64,000 bases of DNA. Origin: Escarpia spicata. Lineage: Eukaryota > Annelida > Polychaeta > Sabellida > Siboglinidae. This document shows positions 21,587 to 34,400 of this stretch, in pieces. Numbering within the stretch: the stretch's first letter is position 1; every line of letters begins with the position of its first letter. Made by a program: the position numbers and the translations under genes. Location of the stretch: contig OZ023207.1 of NCBI GenBank assembly GCA_963995525.1, forward strand, positions 3,564,105 to 3,628,104, written 5' to 3'. The notes below the pieces were generated by a model. The model had not been told where the DNA came from and did no database searches. It saw only the letters and a list, made by a program, of their open reading frames with translations.

Positions 21587-21690
21587 TGTGCACACACACA
21601 CACGCGCGCGCGTGCGTGTATGTTTGTGTGTATGCCTGTGTGCGTGCTTGCGTGCGCGAGCGCGTGCTTGCGCGCGGGTACGTGAGTACG
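21527..21690. repeat. TG/CA/CG alternating microsatellite
   Basis: About 60 bp of (TG)n runs into a short (CA)n and then (CG)n/(TGCG) sequence. The whole is alternating purine-pyrimidine, the classic Z-DNA-prone type, and the TG and CA parts can fold on each other. Confidence 0.95.
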
Positions 21691-22220
21691 TTATGTGTAG
21701 CAAGTAATTACTCTGAAATACAGCTCGTTGCATCCCGAAATACTAAAATAGTATTACTATTTTTTTGGGTATGAATCAGTAGAATCCGTAAGCAAATTAG
21801 GCGAAACGATATTTGTTTATTATCAAGAATAACCACGACGAAGGAGATGAATGCAACGCGGACAAATGGCTTTGCTATTGTCATTACCATTACTAGTTTG
21901 CCGTGTTGGTCGCCACGTTGACCAGAACTTCCACAAGCGGCAGTGGGGTCAGTGTTCGCTAGACAGAGTTACGACCAATCAGTGTCAAACAGAAACATTC
22001 AGCTGTCGTTGGTCGCGGTTATTAATGAATGGGGCGGTACGGCGTTTGTTAAGTTCTAATCGACCTAGGTGCGTGTTAGCAGGTGTCGTAGGCGGGTATG
22101 TCACGTAGGCCTACAAATGTCGGTCTCTGTCAGACGTTGCCCTTAACAGCTTGTACACAGATCGCGTCCATACAACAGTCGATGACATCGGACTAGTTAG
22201 GTGCTCACGTGTACGTAGTA
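21691..22220. other. No gene recognised
   Basis: Mixed-composition sequence between a microsatellite and a SINE relative; no supported coding frame. Confidence 0.35.
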
Positions 22221-22223
22221 TTA

Positions 22224-22395
22224 TTAATAACTGTAAAGGTAAGTTCTTATATAGAGCGGTATATAATCTTTCACCAGGACTGTCAGTGCGGTTTTTCACT
22301 TCACCCTTCTGGCAGACCTGCACATTCGAGTACCGTCACGATTTCTCTGTGAAGCTTTTAGTCTCTTCACAGTTACTGCGCGAAACTTGTTCGTT
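22224..22395 (-). repeat. SINE-related repeat (3' body, diverged subfamily)
   Basis: AAAGGTAAGTTCTTATATAG at 22226 is the reverse complement of the SINE 3' end, and TGGCAGACCTGCACATTCGA fits its middle. Internal sequence diverges from the copies at 35.4 and 46.7 kb. Confidence 0.5.
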
Positions 22396-22514
22396 ATTTC
22401 GATCAGTATCCACCACTGTCTATAACCAGGTACACACTTATACAGTTATGTAGTATATTATGAATATTAATATTATTGAGTATTGTTATTATATGTTGTC
22501 ACTAGGTGCCATTG

Positions 22515-22735
22515 TGGTCATTGGTGACATCAGCATCGTCGTCACTGTCGTTATTACTGTTACCAATATGATCATTGGTGACATCAGCATCGTCGTAACT
22601 GCCGTTATTACTGTTACCAATATGATCATTGGTAACATCAGCATCGTCGTCACTGCTGTTATGACTATTAGGCCCTACCAATATGATCATTGGTAACATC
22701 AGCATCGTAGTCGTTGGAATCATCGTCGTCACTGC
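22515..22735. repeat. Minisatellite, 54-bp unit, about 4 copies, with palindromic core
   Basis: Each unit contains ACCAATATGATCATTGGT, a near-perfect palindrome, followed by a CATCAGCATCGTCGTCACTG block. The last unit is diverged and one copy carries a small insertion (GGCCCT). Confidence 0.85.
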
Positions 22736-22739
22736 CGGT

Positions 22740-23785
22740 GTCGTCGCCGCTGTTGGTATCATCATTGCAAAAAATGAAATACAATGATAATAATAATCTT
22801 ATCAATGCATATTTATTTTCAAATTGTGACAACAGCAGTATAATAATAAAACACGATATAATTAATTAATTACAATCAATTAAACTAGTAAACAAGCACA
22901 CGCAAACACACTCACTCATTCTCGCACGAACGCACGCGCGCACACACGCACGCACACACATAACACTGTGCTAACGTGTAGGTATCATAAACACATTGTT
23001 AATGGTATTAAAATTTACTTACAAACGGGGAGAGTTGACGAGAAAACTTATATTTACATTCCCTCGTGCACTGCATTACTATGAGGGCTGTCGACTACGT
23101 AATCGTTGGAAGCCTCACCCAACCCAACCCAAACTAACCCTCTAACTTACTTTCCGTAGCCCATCGGTAACCGACGCCAACCTTAACACATTGTAAGAAT
23201 AACATTAACCCTAATAAATAATGAATATATATACACTGACCATTTACTCCGGTCGTCTGATTGGTTCTAACGATTAGGCAGGCGTCGCTAGTGCTATTTA
23301 TACAAGTAGGATACATTTTCTTCAACTAAAGATACATGGTTGGTGGTAATTTGTTTATTGCAGTAGTAGTAACAACAATAATAAATCATAAATACATCAT
23401 AGGAACAATGATCATAGGAATAATGATACATATATATAAGACTTGGTTCATTGATACACGTGCACGAGCAGAGCTGTCCACTATCTCTACGTGATTTTTG
23501 CCGTACCACGAACGTCCCAGGCGCTGAGATGTGTGCAGGGTAACTATCCCGGGCATGGGGGGAAAGGTTACGTGAGTTGAATGTGATTGCGAAGAAGAAG
23601 AATGACATTTTGTCTATTTGCCAGAAATTTAAAGATGCAATCTGAATCGGGCCATTTATCGCCCACTCCGTGAATGCTTCCGTAGGACTACGTCACTCTT
23701 AACCAGACATAGCGACCGACCAAGGTTACGTAACGACTACCGAGGCCCAACAACAATCGCTACACCTGTGATTACACAACACCCA
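22740..23785. other. No gene recognised
   Basis: Includes a short (CACGCA)-type run near 22900-22960 and an AACCC-rich patch near 23110-23140. No coding frame with motifs. Confidence 0.35.
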
Positions 23786-23790
23786 CCACA

Positions 23791-24504
23791 GTGCCGAACA
23801 TGCCACGAAAGGCAAGTCATTACAGATTTTTTCCGCGTGACATTGCGGAAAAAATCGATGTTCTAAACGGTCGCATCGAACATTTGACAAAAGAAATAAG
23901 AGCAAAGGACTCGCGAATAACCGAGCTAGAAACAAGGGTCGACACGCTTGAGCAGGCCAACGACAAGCTCGAACAATACACGCGCCGACCTAATCTAACG
24001 TTCCATGGGATTGTAGAAAAGCGAGAGGGCGAGGACACTGATACCCTTGTTCTCGACATAATCAACAAGAAGATGCAAGTGTCAAAGATGATATCGAAAG
24101 AAGCCATCGACTAGGTGCTAAACGCGATACCGGATGCCTCGCGATTATAATGCGATTATAGTGCGATTACAGTGCGATTCAAGACGGAGCGAGTACGAGA
24201 CAATGCCTTCCGCAGTCGTACAAAGCTGGTGGACTACAATTCAAACAATCGAAATGCTTAGGTCTTTGTGAATGAAGACCTAACGAAGCGCAGGGCTACG
24301 GTCGCTTGTGAGTGTAGACAGCTAAAAGAACAAAACAAGATCACCGACTGCTTGACGTCGAACGCCAAGGTAGTGATCAAAGATTCAAACAATAACATAA
24401 AAGAAATCACATCGGTGAAAGAGCTACGCTTGTACAGAAGCACTCTTGCTTTTAGTGAGCACCCATTGCCACATGACATTGGTCCTCTGCGGTTAGAAGT
24501 TTAA
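23791..24504 (+). pseudogene. L1-type LINE ORF1 protein, broken
   Basis: ATG 23791 opens a frame with a heptad-like coiled coil (RIEHLTKEIRAKDSRITELE to about 23960), then YTRRPNLTFHGIVEKREGE, the start of an RRM-like domain. TAG at 24112 ends it. A 12-bp repeat (TGCGATTATAG type, about 24134-24182) adds disorder. The C-terminal domain resumes with RTKLVDYN (about 24216), FVNEDLTKRRATVACECRQL (24262-24321) and KVVIKDSNNNIKEITS. This is the trimeric RNA-binding ORF1 architecture of L1/Tx1-like LINEs. No ORF2 follows. Confidence 0.65.
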
Positions 24505-24595
24505 GTAACTATGTTTGTCCTGCTAATACAATGTATATTGACACATGGTTAGCAATGACATTACTGTTTTTTCTTTTTCGCTTTTGTGAATATCA

Positions 24596-24755
24596 ATGTT
24601 GGCCACACCATGGTATCATGTTGGCCACACCATGGTATCATGTTGGCCACACCATGGTATTATGTTGGCCACACCATGGTATTATGTTGGCCACACCATG
24701 GTATCATGTTGGCCACACCATGGTATTATGTTGGCCACACCATGGTATTATGTTT
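24596..24755. repeat. Minisatellite, 22-bp unit, about 7.5 copies
   Basis: Unit GTTGGCCACACCATGGTATT plus two bases, nearly perfect. A single diverged copy at 24870-24893 shows the block was once longer or partly duplicated. It sits where the LINE's ORF2 would be expected. Confidence 0.92.
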
Positions 24756-24989
24756 TACTAGTACTGTTTTTCTCATTAATAATATGTATCATATGCTATC
24801 GGAGATCATTATCTCATTATTATGCTGTTAACTAAATTAATACAATTTTTACAGCTGTTGTGATTTTGATGTTGGTCACACCATGGTATTATGTTTTACC
24901 CTACTACTGTTTTTTCATCATTAATAATATGTATCAATATATATCATTATTATAAACAAACTAACATGCCGTGTGAGCCCATGCAACAC

Positions 24990-25075
24990 AACATTATTTT
25001 TTTTAAACGATTGTTTTTTGTATTCGATTATGTTGTTGTTTGTTGTTGTTGCAAAATAAAATTTGATTTGATTTG
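24990..25075 (+). repeat. LINE-type 3' tail
   Basis: GTTGTTGTTGCAAAATAAAA followed by repeated TTTGA units has the look of a polyadenylation signal plus tandem tail of a LINE. It is in the orientation of the ORF1 remnant and probably ends the same, internally deleted element, about 115 bp before the start codon of the DUF229 gene A. Confidence 0.5.
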
Positions 25076-25190
25076 ATAAAAAATTATATTAAGCATTACA
25101 AATTCAAGGAAGATATGTTTCTACCCTAATCAACAGGTATCAATTGTTCCAGGGCAGATGTCGACCAACCGGAAGTGACGTGTTTCAGCC

Positions 25191-25457
25191 ATGAGTGTCG
25201 TGTGCCTATCCACTCGCATCCGGTGTTCTGTGCGCACGTTCATAAAGCTGCTCCTACTTTCGGCAACACTCGGTGTTTACTATGGCGTAAACGTGATGTT
25301 TTCTACGCATGCGCGCAACAGACATCTCACGATGGTTACACCGGATGTGACTACGACACGCGCACATCGCTCGCCGAATGGTGGCCAGTACGGCCTTCCC
25401 CACAAGGATCAAAGAACACAATCAGTAACTATACATAACTGTGCTGACATTATTCAG
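25191..25457 (+). CDS. DUF229 gene A exon 1 (signal anchor)
   Basis: ATG 25191 has G at -3. The 89-codon exon encodes a basic start, then a hydrophobic run (TFIKLLLLSATLGVYYGV) suited to a type II signal anchor. Its end CAG is followed by GTTAAG and is phase 0, matching exon 2. There is no cross-species support, so another first exon remains possible. Confidence 0.6.
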
Positions 25458-28400
25458 GTTAAGGTTTCATTATTTTTCGTTATATATATCTCAGAATTAT
25501 CAGGAACCATGTTCCCAACAGTTAAAAGTAACTCTGAAAATAACAACATACGTATATAATAATAGTGTGATATGCATCTGAAATGTTTATTCGATGGCTT
25601 TGTGTTCGGCGTTGTTAAATATATTTATTTCAATGTGTAATTAGTAACCGTATGGGTGATTGGACGACGAGCTTTTTCAAGTGCAATACCCCGTCTAGAA
25701 CTCTCTTCCACTAGGATTGCAAACGCAATTATGCTCTGGACTTTCACAGAGGGACATAAAAACCTGTCTTTTTGATATTTTTTTATTTTATTTTCATCAC
25801 TGTATAAGCATCCTGTTTTATTTTGTATTGTCTTACTTCATGGTATGTAACGTGATATACTTTTTAAAATGCATTTATTATATTTTATATTTTTTATATT
25901 TTATATTATATATTTTATATATTACTACTGCTTCAATTTTTGTTAAATATATGTGGTGTCTCAGTAAGTGTTATTTGATTTAGTCCAGTCTATATATGTT
26001 GACATTAATATTTCTCTCTGCATGGCAGTGCATACATCCAGATCTTCCACTATGGCCGCCGTCATTCCGCCGCTACTTTCGTAAGGAGCCACCGCTGCAG
26101 TGTACGCAGACGGAAGATAATTGGGTGTATGTCGAGAACGGGACGTTTCGGATCTCGTCGGCGGCTACCAAACGACACGGCGCCATTCGTTGTGCCTATA
26201 CGCCGCTGTATCGTGGCGAGGGTGACTTTAATACTTGGTGGAGAGACACCATTGCTGATATGAAGAACGGGTCGCCGATACAGACCGATTTCTTCAAGGT
26301 ACATTGCAAGGCCGATGACAAGGCGACATACAACAACATGCACGCTGGAATAGTTCCTATCAAGGAGCCGACACTGGCGCCGACTGCCGGCCGCCAGAGG
26401 TCGCTCGGCCTAAACGTGCTGATGGTCGGCTTCGACTCGGTGTCGCGCCTCACGTGGATGCGCAACCTGCCGAAGACCTACGACCACCTGGTGAAAGTTC
26501 TCGGCGCCGTCGTCCTGGAGGGATACAACATCGTCGGGGATGCGACTACGGCGGCGCTTCTTCCCATGTTCACGGGCAAACACGAACTCGAATTACCGGA
26601 ATCGCGGCGACGTTTCCCGGGCTCGAAATCCGTGGACGCTCACCCGTGGATCTGGAAAGAATACAAGAAACTAGGATATATAACTCAGTTCGCCGAAGAC
26701 AGCCCCAACGAGGGAGCCTTCACATTGCGACTGACTGGATTCAAGGAGCAGCCGGTCGACCATTACATGCGGACGTACTATCTAGAGGCAGACAAACTGC
26801 ACCACCGCAGCAAACACTTGTGTATCGGCTCTCTGCCGCGTCACGTTGTGCATCTCAATTATGCGCGCGATCTTTACCGGACGTATCCGGCGCACACGCG
26901 CAAGTTCAGTTTCCTGTTTCACGGCGAGTTGTCGCACGGATTCACAAGCACGCTGCAGGTCGCTGACGATGACCTTGTCGCTTTCCTCAAGGATATGGAA
27001 CAAAGCGGATATTTGAATGACACAGTCCTCATCATGATGGCTGACCATGGCCCGCGGTTCTCCTACGGCCGTGAAACGCTGCAAGGTACGTAGGCGCTCG
27101 GCAAACAAGTACGTCTCAAGTAAACTGTCTCCAGTCTCTGACTCTTAAACGGAGGCAGTCTATTCCTAATTTTTTATTTACTAATTACTATGATGTTCGT
27201 AAGACTGTAATAACTATTTGGAAAGTATACTGTCCAACAAATTGTGTACTGTAAGAAAACGTTTGCATATTGAAGGTACGACCCCGCAGCATGTTCAAAT
27301 AGTAAACAGAACATCTAGTTTCAAAACAAGCTTTATTGGCAATACGTCACAGTCGGGCTGGGTTAACCGCGATACCCTTTGGTGTTCAACGGTTTCCCCT
27401 TTCCCACGTTCAAAGTAGCAGACTTCTTGTTACAATTTACTACACCATCTTATTCCGGGTTGATGGGTCTAACAAGTGTCTCGTAGCACTGTGCCTTGAT
27501 AGGCATAGGAAGGCAATGCTCTTGTTTGCTTTCTTTGTGATGGCATCAATATGGATATTGCAGTTCAGGTTTCCAGCTAATGTGGCGCCAAAATACTTTC
27601 CCTTCTCTACGAGAGAGAGGTTACTATCTGATGTAGTAGGTGTAAGTGGATTTCGCTTCAGGGTGATTCTAATGACCTCAAACGTGCTTTGATTTAATGC
27701 CATATTCCAGTCTTTCTTCCACTTTTGTTGATGTCATCCCGCAGGATTTGGCGGTCATTCTTGTTCTTGATTTTTTCTGTACCGGAGGCTGTCGTCTGCG
27801 AAGAGACGACAGACGGAGACGACCTTCTGTGGCATGTCGTTGATGTAGATAATGAACGGGGGGGGGGGGGTCCTAGCACGCTTCCCTGTGAAACACTTGA
27901 GGTGACATTTGCAGGTTCGGATGAGTGACCTTCTACCAGGACCTGCTGACTGGCGACGAAGCTCTGGAGGAGCTTGTCTCTGATGACGTAGTGTTGAAGC
28001 TTGATAGCGAGCAGTTTGTGGGATACCTTGTCAAATGCTTTGCTTGAAGTCCAGGAAGATCTCATCGATCTGTTCTCTTTTTCCACTGCTGCTGCGATGT
28101 CGTGTAGTGTTAGGATCAGCCTTCATAAGATCTCCTATTCCTGAAACTATGCTGCTGGTCGGACAGGATCTTGAACAAGGTGTTGCATGATCTGACTATG
28201 GATGGTGTGCTCCATCACCTTGCTGCATACCGAAGTTAGTGATATGGGCCAATAGTTGGCAGGATTGGTGCGATCTCCCTTCTTGAATATCAGTGTGATG
28301 TTGGCTTTCTTCCAGTCATCTGGTGCTGTGCCTTGTAGCAGCGATGCTTTGAAAATCAATTTTAGAGCTGGAGCGATTTCTTCACAGTCTTCAGAAGTCT

Positions 28401-31400
28401 GATTGGTATGTTGTCTGGGCCAGTTGTTTTATGCGGTTTAAGGCCGAGGAAAAGCTTCGGAACACCAGCCTTCAAAATAGTGGCCTTCTTGTGGAGGTCG
28501 TTGACTGTCATGCCATATTTCTTCAGGGGACGACATCGCTACCGTCACATCTCCGCTACCGTCACATCTCCGCTACCGTCACATCTCCGCTACCGTCACA
28601 TCTCTTCCCTTTGATGAAACTGTATAGCTTCTTCGGATTCCCATCGTTGGTGATGATATCCTTGACGTACCTGTTGTATGCATTCCTACACTCGTTCCTG
28701 GTGTCCTTCTTGAGTCTTTTATAGCCGTCAGTATCCTCTTGGCTTCCTGTCAACCTGGCCTTGCGGAAAGCTCTTTTTTCGTTTGGAAAATCTCTTAACT
28801 TTCCTCGTGACTCAATGTTAGCTATATTGTGGCGATGACATCTTGGATGGGACACGGTAGTCCATGAGTCTCACGCATGAGTCTCTGACAGAGTTCTATA
28901 AGATGTTGGCGTTGGTTCGGACTGTATTGTTATGGGTGAGGGAATTGCAAATATTGTTGATCTCAGCCCTCATTGCATCAATGTCCGCATTCTTCCATAA
29001 TTAGATCTTCCTTCGATGTGGTCGGGTAATCATGACTCGGCAGCTGGTCTCAACAAGCACGATGTGGTGGTCACTAATGCCTTTGATGATCTTGCATTTG
29101 AGGATAAAGCTGGGTCGGTTTGTAATGAAGACATCAAGTATGTTAGCACCCCCTGGTTGGTAATTTCACTATTTACTCTGAGTCTATATCATGTAGAGTA
29201 TTAAGAAAGCACTGGCTTACTGGTATGGGGTTGATGTATCCAATGATCGTGTCAGTTTCCCACTCTCTGTCAGACAGGGTGGTATCACCAGCAATCTATA
29301 CGGTGGCACGGAGATTGTCGCTGATCTTCAAGCACAGTTCCTCCCTGTATGTCTGGTCTGTATCATCATAACAATGTTTGAAAACTTTAATCTGAGAGCG
29401 GGTTAGGGGGCTGAGGCCAGATGAAAGTAATTTCGTCTGATATCGGACATGGACGTTCTGAGATGATCGCTAATGCGCTTGCCAGTTATCAGTTCCTCAC
29501 AACGTAATCAATAGTTCCAAACATCGCCAACGTGTTCGTCTAGAAGTGTATTTTACATTTTACATCTCTTCAGGTAAACACGAAGAACGCAGTCCGTTCA
29601 TGTCGTTTCGTTTCCCGCCGTCCTTCGAGAAGACTCATCCTGAAGCGATGAAGAACCTGCGAACGAACGTTCACCGTCTATCGACACCGTTCGACATCCA
29701 CGCCACACTCCGTGACATCATCAACTACACCGCCGTCATGGCGGGGGACGTCAAACAAGTACGCACTTCACCACGTAACTAAACATTTCAATATACAGCT
29801 CCGTCATGGTGGGGGACATCAAACAAATACGCTACTTCACGTAACTAAACTTGTTATATGTGAATAGTTTAAATAATATCCATGGTTGGTTTAATAAAAC
29901 AAAAGTTTGTACATTTACTGGAATGGTCAAACAAAATTGCTGTTGATCAATACATCTGGTGATTTGCCAATACCAATTGTTTAGCTTTCAATTCGCTGAA
30001 TTTGTCAGTGACATAAGTTCGGTTGAACTAATGAGCCGGTATGTCGTAGAGAGTATGTAGGTGTGCATTTTCGCAAAATTGATTTAAAATGAGAAGAGTG
30101 AAAATTTCGTATTGGTGAAGCCCTTAAAACAAAATCAGCATTGGTAGTAGTTCACCGCAACCCTAGGAAACGACTCACGGTCACCGGCAAGTATGTAACT
30201 CTACCTGGTGATTTTTCATTTCACACATTCGTAGCCAGCACACAGGAAATCACATCAAGAAACATACAAGATAACTGAATGTCGGAGCTGGTTGTGTGAT
30301 CGGGTTTCGGGTGTGATAAGTTATCTTGAAAGAAATACTTATCGAAAGAAGCCATTAGAAAAATTAAGTATAAACAAATGATGTGGAAGTCAAATAGACG
30401 TACTGGAAATGAAGAGGACTACAACATTTATAAAGAAGAACTAAACCAAGCTACTGCAGAAATTAGAAATTCAAAGAGAAGCTATGAACATAAGTTAGCT
30501 TGTAATATAAAACATGACAGCAAGAGTTGTTATGCGTATGTTCGAAGCAAACAGAAAGTTCAAGATAAGGTCGGTCCTCTAGAAGATAGTGCTGGAAATA
30601 TAATATCAGAAGGATTCTTAATGGCAGAAGACCTGAATGAGTATTTTAGTTCAGTGTTTACCAGAGAAGACACTAGTTCACTGCCAGTACCAGAGACTAA
30701 GTTCAAGGGGGCAGAATCAGACTATTTAAGACAGTTAATTGTAACCCCAGAAATGGTAGCTAAGAAAATTAGGGCTACGAAGGATAATAAATCACCTGGA
30801 GTGGATGGTATTCCACCCAAACTACTATTGGAAATTGTAGAACAAATTAGCATACCGCTTACAACAGTTTTCAACTTGTCATTAGAAGAGGGAGTGGTTC
30901 CTTTAGAATGGAAAGAAGCAAACATTAGACCGTTATTTAAAAAAGGTTCGAGAAACAAGTCAAATAATTATAGACCAGTTAGTTTAACATCGGTGATTTG
31001 TAAATTATTAGAAAGACTAATTAAAGATCACACGGTGGATTTTTTTTTTAAACATAACTTGATAAACCCATCTCAACATGGGTTTCTAAAAGCGAGGACA
31101 TGATTAACAAATATGTTATGTTTTTTGGAAGATATCACTAAGTGGGTAGATGATGGATCACCAGTAGGTATCATCTACTTAAATTTTCAAAAAGCTTTCG
31201 ACAAAGTGCCACATCAAAGATTACTGCTTAAACTAAAGGCCCATGGCATAGGAAATTGTATAATTAACTGGATAGAAAAATGGCTGATTGACAGAAGACA
31301 ACGGGTAGTTGTTGATGGGGAGGCTTCAAACTGGAAATCAGTTTTGAGTGGGGTTCCACAGGGATCAGTACTGGGACCTATATTATTCTTAATATATATA

Positions 31401-34400
31401 AACGATTTGGACGATAATATAGCTAGCAAGGTGTTGAAATTTGCAGATGATACAAAAGTGTTTAGAACGATTAAAAGTGATGGAGATAGACAACATTTAC
31501 AAGATGATCTTGACAGGTTGATCAAATGGTCTGAAAAGTGGCAAATGTTGTTCAATTTTGGGAAATGTAAATGCCTTCACACAGGACATGGGAACGAATA
31601 TGTAGAATATACAATGCGGGGAACTGTACTAAGTACTACTGTAAAAGAAAAAGACTCAGGGCTGACAATTAGTGCTGACATGAAGGTTTCAGAGCAGTGT
31701 GGAATTGCAGCTTCAAAAGGAAATCAAATCCTTGGATTGATTAAGCGAAATATAGAATATAAAGAAAAAGAACTAATAATACCGCTGTACAAAACAATAG
31801 TTAGGCCTCATTTAGAATATTGTTTACAAGCGTGGAGGCCGTATCGCAGGGAGGATATAGATATGCTAGAAAGAGTACGAAGGAGAGCGATTAAAATGAT
31901 ACCAAAACTGAGGGATCTTATTTATGAAAAACGCCTAAAAGAATGTGGTATAACAACAATAGAGACCAGGAGATTGAGAGTAGATCAGATAGAAGTGATT
32001 AAAATATTGAATGGTTATGAAAATATTGATAGAAATATGTTTTTTTCAGTTAAGAAAGATAGAAAGACTAGAGGACATGAAGTTACATTAGTAAAGGAGC
32101 AGTGTAGATTAGACGTAAGAAAGTTCTCATTTTCACAAAGGACTGTGAATGAATGGAACAGATTATCTGATGATTGTGTGGGTGCTAGTAGTGTGAATAT
32201 GTTTAAAAATAAAATCGACACATACCACAGAAGGGCTGGATATATGTAAATAAAAGGGTTGGACTCTCGATAAGCCAAAGGGCTTCCTTGTTCACCTGCC
32301 ACCTAGAGTTAATTATCTGGATGGCAATCTGGTTAAATCTGGTTAAATCTGACACGCACATTGTTTTTGAATCACGATGACGGTTTTCTTCCCGTAAATA
32401 ACATGCTCGGCATATACTATAGGTATTTACATTTGTTATAATTTTGTCAGGAGAAGAGAAATCGGTGGGAGGATTTGGATGGGTACAAGGAACCGAGAGG
32501 GCCGGGGTTTAGTAGAGATGATGATGCGAAATGGGCTGCTTGTGGCTAGGTCTAGGTCTAAAGGTGTGGGACAAAAGACCATTAAGTGGTGGAAATATCA
32601 CTGGGACACAGCCAGAGCATATACAGAGAGTGTCACCAGAGTATGAGAAACTGCCGCCAACAATAGGAACTGTGGAGGAAGAGTGGAAGCACTTTAAGGA
32701 TGCTTTCATTGGATTAGCAGAGGAGATTTGTGGCAGAACATCTGGTAAGGGAGGAGCTTCCTCGAAGAGAAAAAACAAACATGGTGAACCGAAGAAGTAG
32801 CGAAAACAATTGGAGAAAAGAGGGAGGTATATGTCAGCTGTATGGACAGAAAAAGAAGGCAGCTAGGAGAGCTGCGGATAAAGCGACGAGAGAAATGGAA
32901 GAGGAGCTACACAGAAAGCTAGATGAGGACAGTGGAAAGAAGATGATCTATAAGATGGCGCGAGAGAGGGATGAGGGTAGCAAAGATGTAAAAACTGGAA
33001 CAGTGATTAGGGACAATAGTAGAAAGCAAGTTAAGGACAGGAGGGATGTGCTACAGGTCTGTGAAGAGTATTTCAAGACTCTGCTGAACCAACAAGAAGG
33101 CAGAGAAATATATCTGCCAAGTGCAGTAGAGGGAGAAGTAACGATAAAGGAGAATGTGGATGAAGAGGTAGAGAGAGAGAGCGATTAAGAAGATGAAGAA
33201 AGGACGGGCGACAGGTATTGATGAAGTACGAGTAGAAATGCTGCTGGTGGCCGAACACGTTGGAATTTTGTGGACAAGAAGATTATCGAATACCTGCATG
33301 AGAGAGGGAAAGATCCCAGAGGAGTGGAGAACAGGGCTAACCGTTCCGATATGGAAAAGAAAGGGAGACATACATGACCCAGAACAATACTGAGTCCTCA
33401 CGTTGCTGAGCCGCATGCTGAAGATGTTCGAGATAATCCTGGATGGAAGGATAAGAACAATATTGGAATGAGAAATCCGAGAAGAACAACAGGGCTTCAT
33501 AAGAGGAAGAGGCACAGCTGATGGGATGTTTGCACTGAGACAGCTGATCGAAAAGAAGTTGGAGGGACAGGAGAGTATGACTGTGGGTTTTATAGACCGG
33601 GACATAGCTTATGAAATGGTACCGAGAAAGATGGCAATGGCGACACTGAGATGGATGGGGGTCCCAGAGGCAAAAGTCAGGATGGTGGAAGGGACATATG
33701 AAGAAACGAAGGGCAGAGTGGTGTGTGGATCTGGAATCTCAAAATAATTCAAAGTGAACGTTGCCTTGCGACAGGAAAGTGCCCTGAACCCACTGGAACT
33801 GATACGTAGAAAGACAAGTATGAAATATATTCTCCAGAAACTATTGTATGCAGACGATCTAGCGGTGGTAGCGGACGGGGAAGCGGATTTACAGGAACAG
33901 CTGATAGAGTGGAAGGATATCTTCAGCAAACACGGACTGAAAGTGAATCTGGAAAAGACAGAGGAGTTGTGGGTAGGGCAACAAAGCAAAGAACTGGAAA
34001 TACACCTGGAGGGGAAGAAACTAAAACAAACAGACAGTTTTGTATATCTGGGCGGAGCGGAATGTGAGGATGGCTCCTCAGAGACAGAAATTCGCAGGAG
34101 AATACAAGCAGGGCAGAATGCATGGAGGAAAGTAGAAGGTGTGGTGGGAGACATGCACATATCGTGAAAACTCAAGGGAAAGGTACTATGCGCATGTGTG
34201 ACACCAGCCTACCTGTATGGCCTAGAAACTACAGCAATGACAGATAAACAACAGGAGAGGGCACACGCAGGACACCAGCCTATCTGTGTGGCCTAGAAAC
34301 TACAGCAATGACAGAGAAACAACAGGAGAGGGTACAAGTGTGCAAAAACAACTGGGTCAGGGGTAAAGAGAATAGATAAGCGAAGAGTGGAAGAGCTGAG

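Noticed and set aside
23105..23140. Telomeric repeat
   Set aside because: AACCC/AACCCA runs are short and irregular, without TTAGGG-type units.
26454..27108. Alternative frames inside gene A exon 2 on both strands
   Set aside because: Shadows of the GC-rich DUF229 exon, which alone shows family motifs.
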